A DNA stretch of 29,032 nt from an uncultured Prevotella sp. Its GTDB lineage: Bacteria; Bacteroidota; Bacteroidia; Bacteroidales; Bacteroidaceae. The notes below the pieces were generated by a model, which saw nothing but the letters and a program-made list of their open reading frames with translations, had not been told where the DNA came from and did not search any database. The first letter of the stretch is position 1, and every line of letters begins with the position of its first letter. Made by a program: the position numbers and the translations under genes. Where the stretch lies: the NCBI GenBank assembly GCA_934230115.1, contig CAKQEI010000030.1:1-29032 (forward strand). Reading direction: 5' to 3'. Of this stretch, positions 1-9,500 are shown piece after piece.

Positions 1-397
1 CAGATGATTTTCAAGGAAAATCTCACAGAGGAATAAGATAGAATCTGATCTATTTTACCACCGCTGAATAGTTACGAAAATACCCTATATTGTTAAATAA
101 TGCAAATAATTTGAACATTTATTATCTTTCTTAATTAGCGTTAACAAAAAAATTGTAATTTTACAGCCGTAAACCAAAACAAACATAAAAAATAAAAAAA
201 CAGACGAGCTTCAGTGCTTAATCTGATATAACTCACACCAATAAAACCACAACGAATTGGAACATTCATTCATGCAACTTCATCCACACAATATATATAA
301 TAATGTGTGTGCATGTAACAACGCATGTGTGTGTATGAACCTTTTCACAAGTAAGTATAATTTCTACTAAAATCAATTATAACAAATTTAATTGCTT
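1..397 (+). other. Long A/T-rich leader upstream of susC, no gene
   Basis: No convincing coding sequence lies in this stretch, which is strongly A/T-rich and ends at the susC start codon. It contains a GT-rich pair of direct repeats (listed separately). At 153-163 it has a TTGTAATTTTA-type element similar to one at 5822-5832 upstream of the toxin-antitoxin pair, which could be a weak -7 box. No clear TTTG / TAnnTTTG promoter pair was found, so the transcription start is not placed. Long leaders before susC genes are common in this phylum. Confidence 0.5.
303..337 (+). promoter_or_regulatory. Two direct repeats spaced 22 bp upstream of susC (candidate operator)
   Basis: The sequence ATGTGTGTGCATG at 303-315 recurs with one mismatch as ATGTGTGTGTATG at 325-337. 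The start-to-start spacing is 22 bp, about two helical turns, and the second copy ends 60 bases before the susC start. AraC-family regulators typically bind direct repeats spaced about 21 bp, and an AraC-type regulator is encoded 6 kb downstream. Part of the match is a GT dinucleotide run, so chance similarity is possible. Confidence 0.35.
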
Positions 398-3300
398 ATG
401 AACAAGAAAGTCAAGACCGCTGGAATGGTTATGGCATTGCTCGCTGCTGCTCCTATGAGCGGTAGTCAGATGGCATACGCTGCCAGCGCAAACGACGCTG
501 CACCCATGAGTTCTGTACAGCAGAACGAGGCAGCTTGCAAAGGCGTTGTCAAGGACGCCACTGGTGAAAGCGTAATCGGTGCTTCGATCGTTGTTGAAGG
601 AACAAACTTGCGCACAGTGACCGATCTCGACGGTAACTTTACACTCACTGGTGTAAAGAAAGGTGCTACAATCCAGATTTCTTACATCGGCTACACCACT
701 AAGACTGTTAAGTGGAACGGTGCTCCTCTCGACATTTTGCTCGAGGACGACAAGAAGATGCTTGATGAGGTTGTAGTCGTTGGTTTCGGTACACAGAAGA
801 AGGTGAACCTTACTGGTGCTGTTTCTACCGTTGACTCTAAAACTCTCTCTTCACGTCCAGTTAACTCTGTAGTTGACGCTCTCCAGGGCGCTGTTGCTGG
901 TATGAACTTCTCTACTTCAAGCAGCGGTGGTACTCTTAACTCTTCTAAGTCATTCAACATCCGTGGTACTGGTACTATCGGTGCCGGTTCTTCGGTTTCT
1001 CCACTCGTGCTCATCGACGGCATGGAGGGTGACATGAACGCACTCAACCCGCAGGACATCGAGAATATCTCTGTATTGAAGGACGCTTCGGCTTCTTCTA
1101 TCTATGGTTCGCGTGCTGCCGGTGGTGTTATCCTTATCACTACCAAGAGCGGTAAGAAGGGCAAGACCTCTATCAATTACAACAACTCGTTCCGTTTCGA
1201 CTCTCCGCTCAACATGCCGGAGATGATGGACTCATACACATGGGCCAAGTATATGAACGACGCTTCTGTTAATAGTGGTGCTGGTGTTTGGTTTACCGAC
1301 GACAAGCTTGAGCAGATTAAGAAGGCTCAGAGCGATCCTACTATGCAGAAGATGTTCAAGAACGTCAACAACCGTTGGGAGGTTTGGGACAACACTCCAC
1401 TCCTGCCTCTTGGCAACACCGACTGGCTCAAGGAGCAGTTTGGCAACAGCTTCTCGCAGGAGCACACTCTGAGCATGAACGGTGGCGACGACCGCATCCA
1501 GTACTATCTCTCTGCCAACTACCTCGACCGTGGCGGTCTTCTTCGTCATGGCAACGACAACACACAGCGTTATGCTTTCACTGGTAAGGTGTCTGCACAG
1601 TTGGCTGATTGGTTGCGCGTTACTTACAACACACGTTTCTCACGTAGCGACTTCGAGTCGCCTAACGACCTTATCAACGGTACCGACGTGTTCTATCACA
1701 ACATGTGCCGCTACTGGCCTATCCTTCCTACTCAGGACCCGAACGGCCACTGGTTGCCAGAGTCTTACATCGAACGTCTTGAGAATGGCGGCCGCGCCAA
1801 GAACCAGACCGACCGCTTGTCGCAGCAGCTCTCGTTTGTTGCCACTCCGGTTAAGGGCCTGACCCTCAACGCTGAGTTGAACTACCGTATCCTTACACAG
1901 TTCAACCATCGCGAATGGCTCACAACTTACGGCTACGACTGCGACAACAACCCGTTTGTTGACAGCAACGCCACATCAAGCGTATATGAGTATTCGTTCA
2001 AGTCGAACTATTTCAACCCGAACCTCTTTGCTGAGTACAGCCGCGCATTTGGCGATCACAACATGAAGGTAATGGGCGGTTTCCAGAGCGAGTGGTTCCG
2101 TCAGCGCAACATAAGCGCACAGCAGAACGGCATCATGTCAGGTCTGCCTACACTCGACACTACAACCAACAAGCCAAGCGTAGGTGGTGCTTACAACTCA
2201 TGGACAACAGCTGGTTTCTTCGGACGTATCAACTACGACTATGCCGGACGCTACCTCTTCGAGGCCAACCTCCGCTACGACGGCTCTTCACGCTTCCTCC
2301 GCGAGAACCGCTGGAACTTCTTCCCCTCATTCTCTGCAGGTTGGAACATCGCTCAGGAGAAATTCTGGAAGCCAATGGCTAAGTATGTCAACACATTGAA
2401 GCTCCGCGCTTCTTGGGGTCAGCTCGGCAACCAGAACACCGACAACTGGTATCCTTTCTACCCAACAATCGGATTCACATCACAGGGTGGCAACTGGCTC
2501 ATCAACAATGCAAGACCTAACGTGGCCTCGCAGCCTTCACTCGTGTCGTCTACTCTCACATGGGAGAAGAGCCGCACATGGGAAGTAGGTGTCGACTGGG
2601 GAGCATTTAACAACCGCTTGACCGGATCGTTCGGCTACTATCAGCGCAAGACATTCGACATGGTAGGTCCTGCTCCTGAGTTGCCGGTTATCCTCGGTGC
2701 TGCCGCTCCTAAGGTGAACAACCTCGACATGACTTCTAAGGGATGGGATTTGCAGATCAGTTGGCGCGACATCATCGGTGAGGTTAGCTACGGCGCTTCA
2801 TTCGTATTGAGCGACAACCAGGTGGTTATCGACAAGTATCCTAACCCGTCGAAGAACCTCGGTTCTTACTATAATGGTGCCAAGCTCGGTGATATCTGGG
2901 GCTACACAACTATCGGCATTGCCAACAGCCAGGAAGAGATGGACAAGCACCTCTCTAAGGTTGACCAAAGCGCACTCGGAAGCGGTTGGACAGCTGGTGA
3001 CATCATGTACAAGGACCTCGACGGCGACGGCAAGATTAATGGTGGTGAGGGCACAGCCGACAAACCTGGCGACCGCCGCATCATCGGTAACTCTACACCG
3101 CGCTACAACTTCGGTTTGAACCTCGACGCTGCTTGGAAGGGCTTCGATATCAAGGTGTTCTTCCAGGGCACACTCAAGCGCGACTACGCAGCAGGCGGTC
3201 AGGTATTCTGGGGTGCTACCGGTGGCGGTAAGTGGCAGGCTACTGGCTTTAAGTTCCATGAGGACTACTGGCGTGAGGACAACAAGAACGCATACTACCC

Positions 3301-3595
3301 ACGTGCTAACTGGAGTGGTGGTCGCGACTTGCAGACTCAGACACGCTACTTGCAGAATGCTGCCTACGCACGTCTGAAGAACCTCACTATCGGTTACACA
3401 TTGCCGAAGGAACTCACACGCAAGGTTTACATCGAGAACCTCCGCTTCTTCGTATCAGGCGAGAACCTCCTCACCATCACCAACTTCACAGAGGCTGGCG
3501 ATCCGGAGCTCGTAGGAGCTGGCTACGGTGGCGAGATTGGCAAGACCTATCCGTTGTCGAAGACATTCTCATGCGGTCTTAGTGTGACATTCTAA
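398..3595 (+). CDS. SusC/RagA-family TonB-dependent outer-membrane glycan transporter
   Basis: This 1065-residue protein is an outer-membrane beta-barrel that imports oligosaccharides using TonB energy and pairs with the SusD lipoprotein encoded next to it. The ATG at 398 is preferred over an in-frame TTG two codons earlier because it opens a clean signal peptide (MNKKVKT, hydrophobic stretch, cleavage near AYA-AS at residue 28). A carboxypeptidase-D-like regulatory domain follows at about 47-120 (KGVVKDATGESVIGA). Next comes the DEVVVVGFGTQKK segment typical of the plug start, the plug to about 235, and then the barrel ending in an aromatic residue (LSVTF), as outer-membrane barrels do. A DLDGDGKI stretch in the C-terminal third could bind calcium. 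Length and order are standard for the family. The substrate cannot be read from sequence; the GH2 neighbour suggests a beta-galactoside. Confidence 0.96.
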   Translation: MNKKVKTAGMVMALLAAAPMSGSQMAYAASANDAAPMSSVQQNEAACKGVVKDATGESVIGASIVVEGTNLRTVTDLDGNFTLTGVKKGATIQISYIGYTTKTVKWNGAPLDILLEDDKKMLDEVVVVGFGTQKKVNLTGAVSTVDSKTLSSRPVNSVVDALQGAVAGMNFSTSSSGGTLNSSKSFNIRGTGTIGAGSSVSPLVLIDGMEGDMNALNPQDIENISVLKDASASSIYGSRAAGGVILITTKSGKKGKTSINYNNSFRFDSPLNMPEMMDSYTWAKYMNDASVNSGAGVWFTDDKLEQIKKAQSDPTMQKMFKNVNNRWEVWDNTPLLPLGNTDWLKEQFGNSFSQEHTLSMNGGDDRIQYYLSANYLDRGGLLRHGNDNTQRYAFTGKVSAQLADWLRVTYNTRFSRSDFESPNDLINGTDVFYHNMCRYWPILPTQDPNGHWLPESYIERLENGGRAKNQTDRLSQQLSFVATPVKGLTLNAELNYRILTQFNHREWLTTYGYDCDNNPFVDSNATSSVYEYSFKSNYFNPNLFAEYSRAFGDHNMKVMGGFQSEWFRQRNISAQQNGIMSGLPTLDTTTNKPSVGGAYNSWTTAGFFGRINYDYAGRYLFEANLRYDGSSRFLRENRWNFFPSFSAGWNIAQEKFWKPMAKYVNTLKLRASWGQLGNQNTDNWYPFYPTIGFTSQGGNWLINNARPNVASQPSLVSSTLTWEKSRTWEVGVDWGAFNNRLTGSFGYYQRKTFDMVGPAPELPVILGAAAPKVNNLDMTSKGWDLQISWRDIIGEVSYGASFVLSDNQVVIDKYPNPSKNLGSYYNGAKLGDIWGYTTIGIANSQEEMDKHLSKVDQSALGSGWTAGDIMYKDLDGDGKINGGEGTADKPGDRRIIGNSTPRYNFGLNLDAAWKGFDIKVFFQGTLKRDYAAGGQVFWGATGGGKWQATGFKFHEDYWREDNKNAYYPRANWSGGRDLQTQTRYLQNAAYARLKNLTIGYTLPKELTRKVYIENLRFFVSGENLLTITNFTEAGDPELVGAGYGGEIGKTYPLSKTFSCGLSVTF

Positions 3596-3633
3596 TAAAT
3601 CATCAACAATAGATTATAGAAAGGAAACAACTT

Positions 3634-5643
3634 ATGAAGTTTAAATATATTCCTATGCTCTTTTTGGCAGCATCGCTCGGTTTGGCAAGTTGCGACGACT
3701 ACCTCGACAAAGAGCCTGAGAGCAACGTGACTCCTGCGGCTTTCTTCACAGCCGAGGCCGACCTCGCTGCTTACACAATAAATATGTATGGCGTACTTAC
3801 CAGCAACAACCAGGGCAGCTATGGTATGGGTACATTTGCCTACGACAACGATACCGACAACCAGGCAGCCACTGGCTACTCAAGCCGTTGGGTGCCAGGC
3901 AACTGGAAGGTAGGCTCAACTGGCGGTGCTTGGGACTTCTCAAGCATCCGCAACGTGAACTACTTCCTCGACCAGGTGTTGCCTAAGTTCGAGGCTAAGA
4001 GCATCACCGGCGCAGAGGCTAACGTGCGCCACTATGTAGGCGAGGCTTATTTCCTCCGTGCCTATATGTATCTCGACAAGCTCCAGTCAATCGGCGACTG
4101 CCCAATCGTGCTCAATGCACTTCCCGACGATAAGGCCACTCTTGTAGAGGCCTCTAAGCGTCAGCCACGCTACAAGGTGGCTCAGCAGATTCTCGACGAT
4201 CTCGACAAGGCTCTCGGCCTGCTCTCTGAGTCGGCTCCTGGTGGCAAGAACCGCATCTCACGCGATGCTGCTCTGTTGCTCCGCTCTCGCGCAGCCCTCT
4301 TCGAGGCTACATGGGAGAAGTATCACAAGGGCACTGCCTTCGTACCGGGCGGTCCGGGATGGCCAGGCAAGGCTGAGGACATCCAGGGCTTCGACATCGA
4401 CGCTTCTATCAACCACTTCCTCGAAGAGGCTATGAAGTCTTCAAAGGAACTTGGCGACAAGCTCGCCGACAACCTCGTGGAAAACACTGACGCAGCTGAG
4501 GGTCAGGACGCCAACTTGGCAAGCCTCAACCCTTACTACACAATGTTCTGCGACAAGGACATGAGCGGCTATAGCGAGGTTATCATGTACCGCGCTTTCG
4601 ACCGTACCAAGGCTAACGTTACCCACAACCTCCAGATGCAGCTCCAGCGCAACGGTGGTGGCACAGGTTGGACACGTGGTTTGGTTAACTCGTTCCTCAT
4701 GCGCAACGGTTTGCCTATCTACGCTGCTGGCTCTGGCTACGACCCAGCTTGGGAGAATCAGGGTGTGAAGGCTACTCTTCAGAACCGCGACTCTCGTATC
4801 CAGATTTTTACAAAGATGGACGGCTCGGTTGAGAACTACACAGCCGACGGTGTTAACACTGTAGACCTCGCTTGGACTGTAATGGGCAACAACGAGACTC
4901 GTATGGTTACTGGCTACGCTGTGAAGAAGGGTAAGAACTACGACGTTGAGCAGCAGCTCAACCACGACTACGGCGAGAGCGGAAGCATCGTGTTCCGTGG
5001 TACAGAGGCTCTGCTCAACTACATGGAGGCTTCTTGGTTGAAGAACAACACTATCGACGCAACAGCCGACAAGTACTGGCGTGCTCTCCGCACACGTGCC
5101 AAGGTTGACCCTGACTACAACAAGACCATCGCTGCCACCAACATGAACGAGGAGGCTAAATGGGACTTCGGTGCTTACTCACACGGACAGCTTGTTGACG
5201 CTACAACCTACAACATCCGCCGCGAGCGCCGCGACGAGTTCATCGGTGAGGCTATGCGTTGGGAAGACCTTATCCGCTGGCGTGCTTGCGACCAGGTAGA
5301 CGGCTACCAGATTGAGGGTATGAAGTATTGGGGCACTGTGTACGAAGGTGCATGGCTCGACGGTACTACCAACCTCGCTAAGGTAGATGTTGAAGGCGGT
5401 AAGGGCAACATGAGCGACAAGGCTATCAGTGGCGACTACATCCGTCCATATCAGATCTCTAAGATCAATAACGATGTGTTCGATGGCTACCACTTCACAC
5501 CTGCACACTATCTGTCTCCTATTGCACAGAGCGTATTCCGCCAGACTGCAGAGGGCGATCAGACAGACCTCAATACATCAGTAGTTTACCAGAATCCGGG
5601 ATGGCCTAAGGTAGCAGGACAAGGTCCAACTGATGTCAAGTAA
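3634..5643 (+). CDS. SusD/RagB-family surface glycan-binding lipoprotein
   Basis: This 669-residue lipoprotein would cap the SusC barrel on the cell surface and capture the glycan. The signal peptide ends in a lipobox (GLAS-C, Cys20), and the acidic DDYLDKEPE that follows fits surface export of lipoproteins in Bacteroidetes. SusD hallmarks include an N-terminal TPR-like region with EAYFLRAYMYLDKL, and a C-terminal region with RRERRDEFIGEAMRWEDLIRW, typical of RagB/SusD proteins. It starts 38 bases after susC with a purine-rich AGAAAGGA shortly before the ATG, so the two genes are surely co-transcribed. Two hairpins downstream end the unit. At 669 residues it is somewhat longer than many SusD proteins. 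No SusE/SusF-type lipoprotein gene follows. Confidence 0.96.
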   Translation: MKFKYIPMLFLAASLGLASCDDYLDKEPESNVTPAAFFTAEADLAAYTINMYGVLTSNNQGSYGMGTFAYDNDTDNQAATGYSSRWVPGNWKVGSTGGAWDFSSIRNVNYFLDQVLPKFEAKSITGAEANVRHYVGEAYFLRAYMYLDKLQSIGDCPIVLNALPDDKATLVEASKRQPRYKVAQQILDDLDKALGLLSESAPGGKNRISRDAALLLRSRAALFEATWEKYHKGTAFVPGGPGWPGKAEDIQGFDIDASINHFLEEAMKSSKELGDKLADNLVENTDAAEGQDANLASLNPYYTMFCDKDMSGYSEVIMYRAFDRTKANVTHNLQMQLQRNGGGTGWTRGLVNSFLMRNGLPIYAAGSGYDPAWENQGVKATLQNRDSRIQIFTKMDGSVENYTADGVNTVDLAWTVMGNNETRMVTGYAVKKGKNYDVEQQLNHDYGESGSIVFRGTEALLNYMEASWLKNNTIDATADKYWRALRTRAKVDPDYNKTIAATNMNEEAKWDFGAYSHGQLVDATTYNIRRERRDEFIGEAMRWEDLIRWRACDQVDGYQIEGMKYWGTVYEGAWLDGTTNLAKVDVEGGKGNMSDKAISGDYIRPYQISKINNDVFDGYHFTPAHYLSPIAQSVFRQTAEGDQTDLNTSVVYQNPGWPKVAGQGPTDVK

Positions 5644-5729
5644 GTAGTTTAAAATCGTAAAACGTAAGATTTGTTTGTCTTGATTCAACATCAATGTTTT
5701 ACTGTTTATCAAGACAAAAATGGTTTTTA

Positions 5730-5761
5730 GACCGGCTTCCGTAATGGAAGTCGGTCTTTTT
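5730..5761 (+). terminator. Intrinsic terminator after susD
   Basis: An 11-bp stem with one G-U pair (GACCGGCTTCC / GGAAGTCGGTC) encloses a 5-base loop and is followed by five T. It closes the susCD transcript. Confidence 0.85.
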
Positions 5762-5776
5762 AAGTATTACAACTCT

Positions 5777-5823
5777 AAAAGTCAGATTATTGGCTAAGTT
5801 TTTCCGTATCTGACTTTTTTTTT
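5777..5823 (+). terminator. Second hairpin with T tract after susD
   Basis: AAAAGTCAGAT (5777-5787) and ATCTGACTTTT (5808-5818) form an 11-bp perfect stem around a 20-base loop, followed directly by more T. It may back up the first terminator, so the downstream toxin-antitoxin pair and regulator probably need their own promoter. Confidence 0.6.
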
Positions 5824-5864
5824 GTAATTTAACGCCGTGAAACTGAAAACATAAAAATAATAAT

Positions 5865-6077
5865 ATGGAAGCAACTGTTTTTAACCCTATACAGGTACAC
5901 CTGTTAAAAATGTTTGAGATAGATAAATCACAAAAAGGTTTGGAAGAACTGAAGGATTTATTGTATAAATATTATTCTTCGAAGATGGAGAATGCTCTTG
6001 AGGACCTGTGGGATTCGGGAGCGTTAGACCAAGCTCGCCTTGATGAAATCAACAATTTGGACTTACATAAACTATAG
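5865..6077 (+). CDS. Putative antitoxin of a PIN-type toxin-antitoxin pair
   Basis: This 70-residue protein has no family I can name. It is predicted mostly helical and charged (for example KGLEELKDLLYKYYSSKMENALEDLWDSG), which suits a small antitoxin that wraps a toxin. The call rests on context: it is directly followed, three bases after its stop, by a PIN-domain gene. Size, order and tight spacing match the usual antitoxin-first layout. No DNA-binding fold (ribbon-helix-helix or AbrB-like) is obvious. The gene is visibly richer in A/T than susCD before it and the regulator after it, suggesting separate acquisition. Antitoxin function is inferred only. Confidence 0.6.
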   Translation: MEATVFNPIQVHLLKMFEIDKSQKGLEELKDLLYKYYSSKMENALEDLWDSGALDQARLDEINNLDLHKL

Positions 6078-6080
6078 GAT

Positions 6081-6500
6081 ATGAGTCGATTAGTGTTAGA
6101 CACCAATTGTATAATTCAGATAGTCTCCCCCCGCAGCAAATACCACTCACTATGGACTTCATTTGTAGAGGGGAAGAATGAATTATGTGTGTCAAATGAA
6201 ATAATTGATGAATATTTAGAGATTCTGCAAAAACTCATAAACCTTGAAGTTGCAGAATACATTGTTAAAACAATAATAAACAGTCCCTTTGTTGTATTCA
6301 AAGACCCTTTCTATAAGTTTGACTTGATACAAGCAGATAAGGACGACAATAAATTTGTCGATTGCGCTATCGCAGCACAAGCAAAATGTATTATCTCAAA
6401 TGATCATCATTATGATGTCTTGTCATCAATACCCTTTCCAAAAGTTGAAGTGAAAACTCTCGTGGAATTCATGGAACATATTGAAGGCAAAAATTACTAA
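6081..6500 (+). CDS. PIN-domain ribonuclease, putative toxin
   Basis: This 139-residue protein fits the PIN family, metal-dependent ribonucleases that act as toxins in many bacterial toxin-antitoxin pairs. The acidic set is visible: Asp7 in LVLDTN, Glu44 in NEIIDEY, Asp94 in DDNKFVDCA and Asp108 in ISNDHH, all in the expected order. It most resembles the group annotated as PIN-family toxin components of about 140 residues. The start lies three bases after the putative antitoxin. Its stop lies only 17 bases before the regulator start, so read-through from this module could transcribe the regulator. The RNA target is unknown. All catalytic acids are present, so it should be active unless held by its partner. 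Confidence 0.85.
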   Translation: MSRLVLDTNCIIQIVSPRSKYHSLWTSFVEGKNELCVSNEIIDEYLEILQKLINLEVAEYIVKTIINSPFVVFKDPFYKFDLIQADKDDNKFVDCAIAAQAKCIISNDHHYDVLSSIPFPKVEVKTLVEFMEHIEGKNY

Positions 6501-6517
6501 AACAAGCAACAATAAGA

Positions 6518-9500
6518 ATGAGAGATATAGCAGTAAGAATACTTCTCACGCTCCTCACGCTCCTGTCCACTTCGTTGGCGGCAGCCCAGACATTCGACAA
6601 TGTGAGCATTGCCGAAGCCTCATCCGTGTGCTCCATAGCGCAGGACGAGCAAGGAATGCTGTGGTTTGGCACCGAGAACGGATTGTATTCCTACGATGGC
6701 TACCGCACTATTCCGCACAACACCAATGCCGACAAAGCTGCGGTCAACACACGTGTGCACTCCATTCTTATGCGCCACAACATTCTCTATATGGCTACCG
6801 AGCGTGGACTGCTTGTCTACGACATACGCAAGGGATGCTACAACCAACTGCCTAAGACAGTTGGAGGCGACATTCGTGCTGTTGCCATATACGCCGACCG
6901 TCTGTGGTTTGGCGGTGCCAAGGGATTGTTCAGCCACAACATGCAGACGGGCGAGACACGCTCCGAAAGCTCGTCGCTGCATAACATCTACTCTCTGCTT
7001 GCCACTAAACATGGACTATTAGTGGGCACTATATCCGGACTTACTCTATTCAACAACAGAAAATCACACCCCATACGCATTGGCGAAGGCCAACAACCTC
7101 TTGTCAACGCCCTGCTCAGCGACGGCAACGCTGTATGGATAGGCACAGAGGGAGCTTTATATCATTACGACTGGCAACGCTTTGAGTCTGCCAAGCCACT
7201 TGCGGGCAACTCTATCAAGTCGCTCTCGGTTTATGGCGACAACATCTATGCCGGTACAGACGACGGACTGTACATATATAATAAGGTGAAGCATGAGGCC
7301 ACACATGCCCTGCACGACTCACGCTCGCCTATCTCTATAGCCAACAACATTGTGTGGGCCGTGTTCACCGACCGCTGGGGCAACCTATGGACAGGCACCG
7401 ACCAAGGCGTGTCTGCCATACGTCGACACAAGTTCTTCACGAACACTCCACTAAGCGACATAACACTGACTGGCGAAGGCAACTGTCTGCACCTTATCTA
7501 CCGAAGCCCTGACGGAATGATGTGGCTTGGCGGCACCAACGGACTCATTGGCTACAATGCACATCACGGATTCATGCCCGACGAGAAAGACAATATTGCT
7601 TGGTTTCGACAGACATCCACCAACCACTACATGTCGCACAACAGAGTGCGCCGAGTGTATGCCGACCGCGACGGCAACGTGATTGTGTGTACCGACCACG
7701 GACTCAACATCTACAATCCGCTGACACGACAGATGCGCAACATCATCGTAACCGACCACACTCAACACTACTCCACAGCTTGGGCATACGACATTGTGGA
7801 CGACGGCATGGGAAGATACTGGATTTGTTCCTACATGGGCGGAGTGTTTGTCATAAACAAGGAGAAACTACTCCACGCCACAACACCCACTGTTGTGGCC
7901 GACCGACATATACTCAAGGAGCTGCAAGGCTTGCACGTGTGGCAACTCGCTATTGACAACTCTGGCAAGATATGGGCAAGAATGTACGACCGCGGACTCG
8001 ATCGCATCGATTCACGCACCATGCACGTGGAACATGTCATAGGCAAAGACCGACTCATCAACGACATCTGCACCGACAACAAGGGCAACGTGTGGGCTGC
8101 TATGAACGGTGAGATAAAATGTTTCGGCATGGACAAAGCCAACGACCGATCTATGAAAATTGCCGGATTCAACACCAATGAAACAGCTATGCTGTGCAAG
8201 GTGGAAGACGATATATGGGCAATCATTGGGCAAGACTGCTGCATCATATCCACAAAGGGAGTGTCCTCACGCTTTGCCCTGCCCGGATTCCGACCCTTGG
8301 CAGTGTTCTACGACCGTGTGTCGGGATGCGTGTTATTTGGCGGCAACGATGCGGTGGCAAGTGTGCCCATAAGCAAACTGGCAGCACACACCAACACCAA
8401 ACTCAGTAGTCCTATCTTCCTCTCTGGTATATTGGTCGACAACAAGCCTTACGTGCCTGAGCAGGGAGCAGCCACTTATCTCTCGGAGATAACGCTCACC
8501 CATCGACAGAACAACATAACCTTCATGCTCACCGACTTGCCTATGGCAGGACAACAACCCAATGTCTACGCCTACCGTCTTGAAGGTGTCGACCACACAT
8601 GGCAGTATCTGCACGGCGAACATCAGGAGATAAGCTACAGTGCGTTGCCATCGGGCACATACACTCTTGAGGTGCGCGTGATGAATGCACAAGGCGAGGC
8701 TAAGGATAATATTTTTGCCTACAGCGTGACAATACTTCCGCCATGGTATCTCTCTGTATGGGCTAAAATCATATATCTGCTTGTGCTCATAGGTCTGGTT
8801 GTATGGGCAATGAAGTTTGTTATGATGCGCCGCCGTCTGCGCGAGGAGCGCGAGGCTAAGGAGCGCATAATGCAGGAATCGTCGGCTCGCTCGGCATTCT
8901 TCTACAACCTCTCACGCCAACTCAAACAGCCGCTTGGCTCATTGTTTGCATCTGTGCTCACAATGCTCCACGACGAGAAGAACGCCAACAATGCACAGCG
9001 CATGGAACAAATGCGGCGCGATGTGGTGGACATCAACACTCTTGTGTATAAGGCTCTTGACATGCAAAAGGGCAAGGATGAGACCGAGAAGCTACGCAAA
9101 TCCACAGTAGACATAGTGGACTTTTGCCGAAGAACCGTTGACGACGCACGCTCTCGCCTTGGAAAGAAAACCGACATTGGCTTCCACACAGACACGCCTT
9201 CGGCTTTTGCCAACATCGACATTGTACGCACGCAACCCGTATTGGCAGAGCTTATCGACCTTGCTGTGGAGCTAAAAACTGGCGACAACGATGTGAACAT
9301 CGGAGTAGAGAACAACGGTAACAAGGCTGTTGTGACGGTAGATATTCCCGGCATCAGCATTCCAGAGGAGGACATGCCGTTTGTCTTCAACCGCTACTAC
9401 TCTATGGTTAAAGCCGATGGACAGCCTTCTGTTGACATCAACACTCTCGCCACGCTTCATGAACTTGCACAAATGCACGATGCCGAAGCCAAGGTGGAGA

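Noticed and set aside
123..130. TATCTTTC as a -7 box of susC
   Set aside because: The last base deviates and the nearest TTTG (110-113) is only 9 bases upstream, too close for a -33 box.
392..397. TTG start two codons upstream of the susC ATG
   Set aside because: The ATG at 398 gives a normal signal peptide; the TTG adds only two residues and has no better upstream context.
2798..3259. 153-codon minus-strand frame inside susC, and similar antisense frames in susD, the regulator, GH2 and dnaE
   Set aside because: All lie opposite strongly supported genes and show no domain or signal; they are frame shadows of biased codon use.
6481..6855. 124-codon plus-strand frame bridging the PIN gene and the regulator
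   Set aside because: It is out of frame with both clear genes and its product has no recognisable features.
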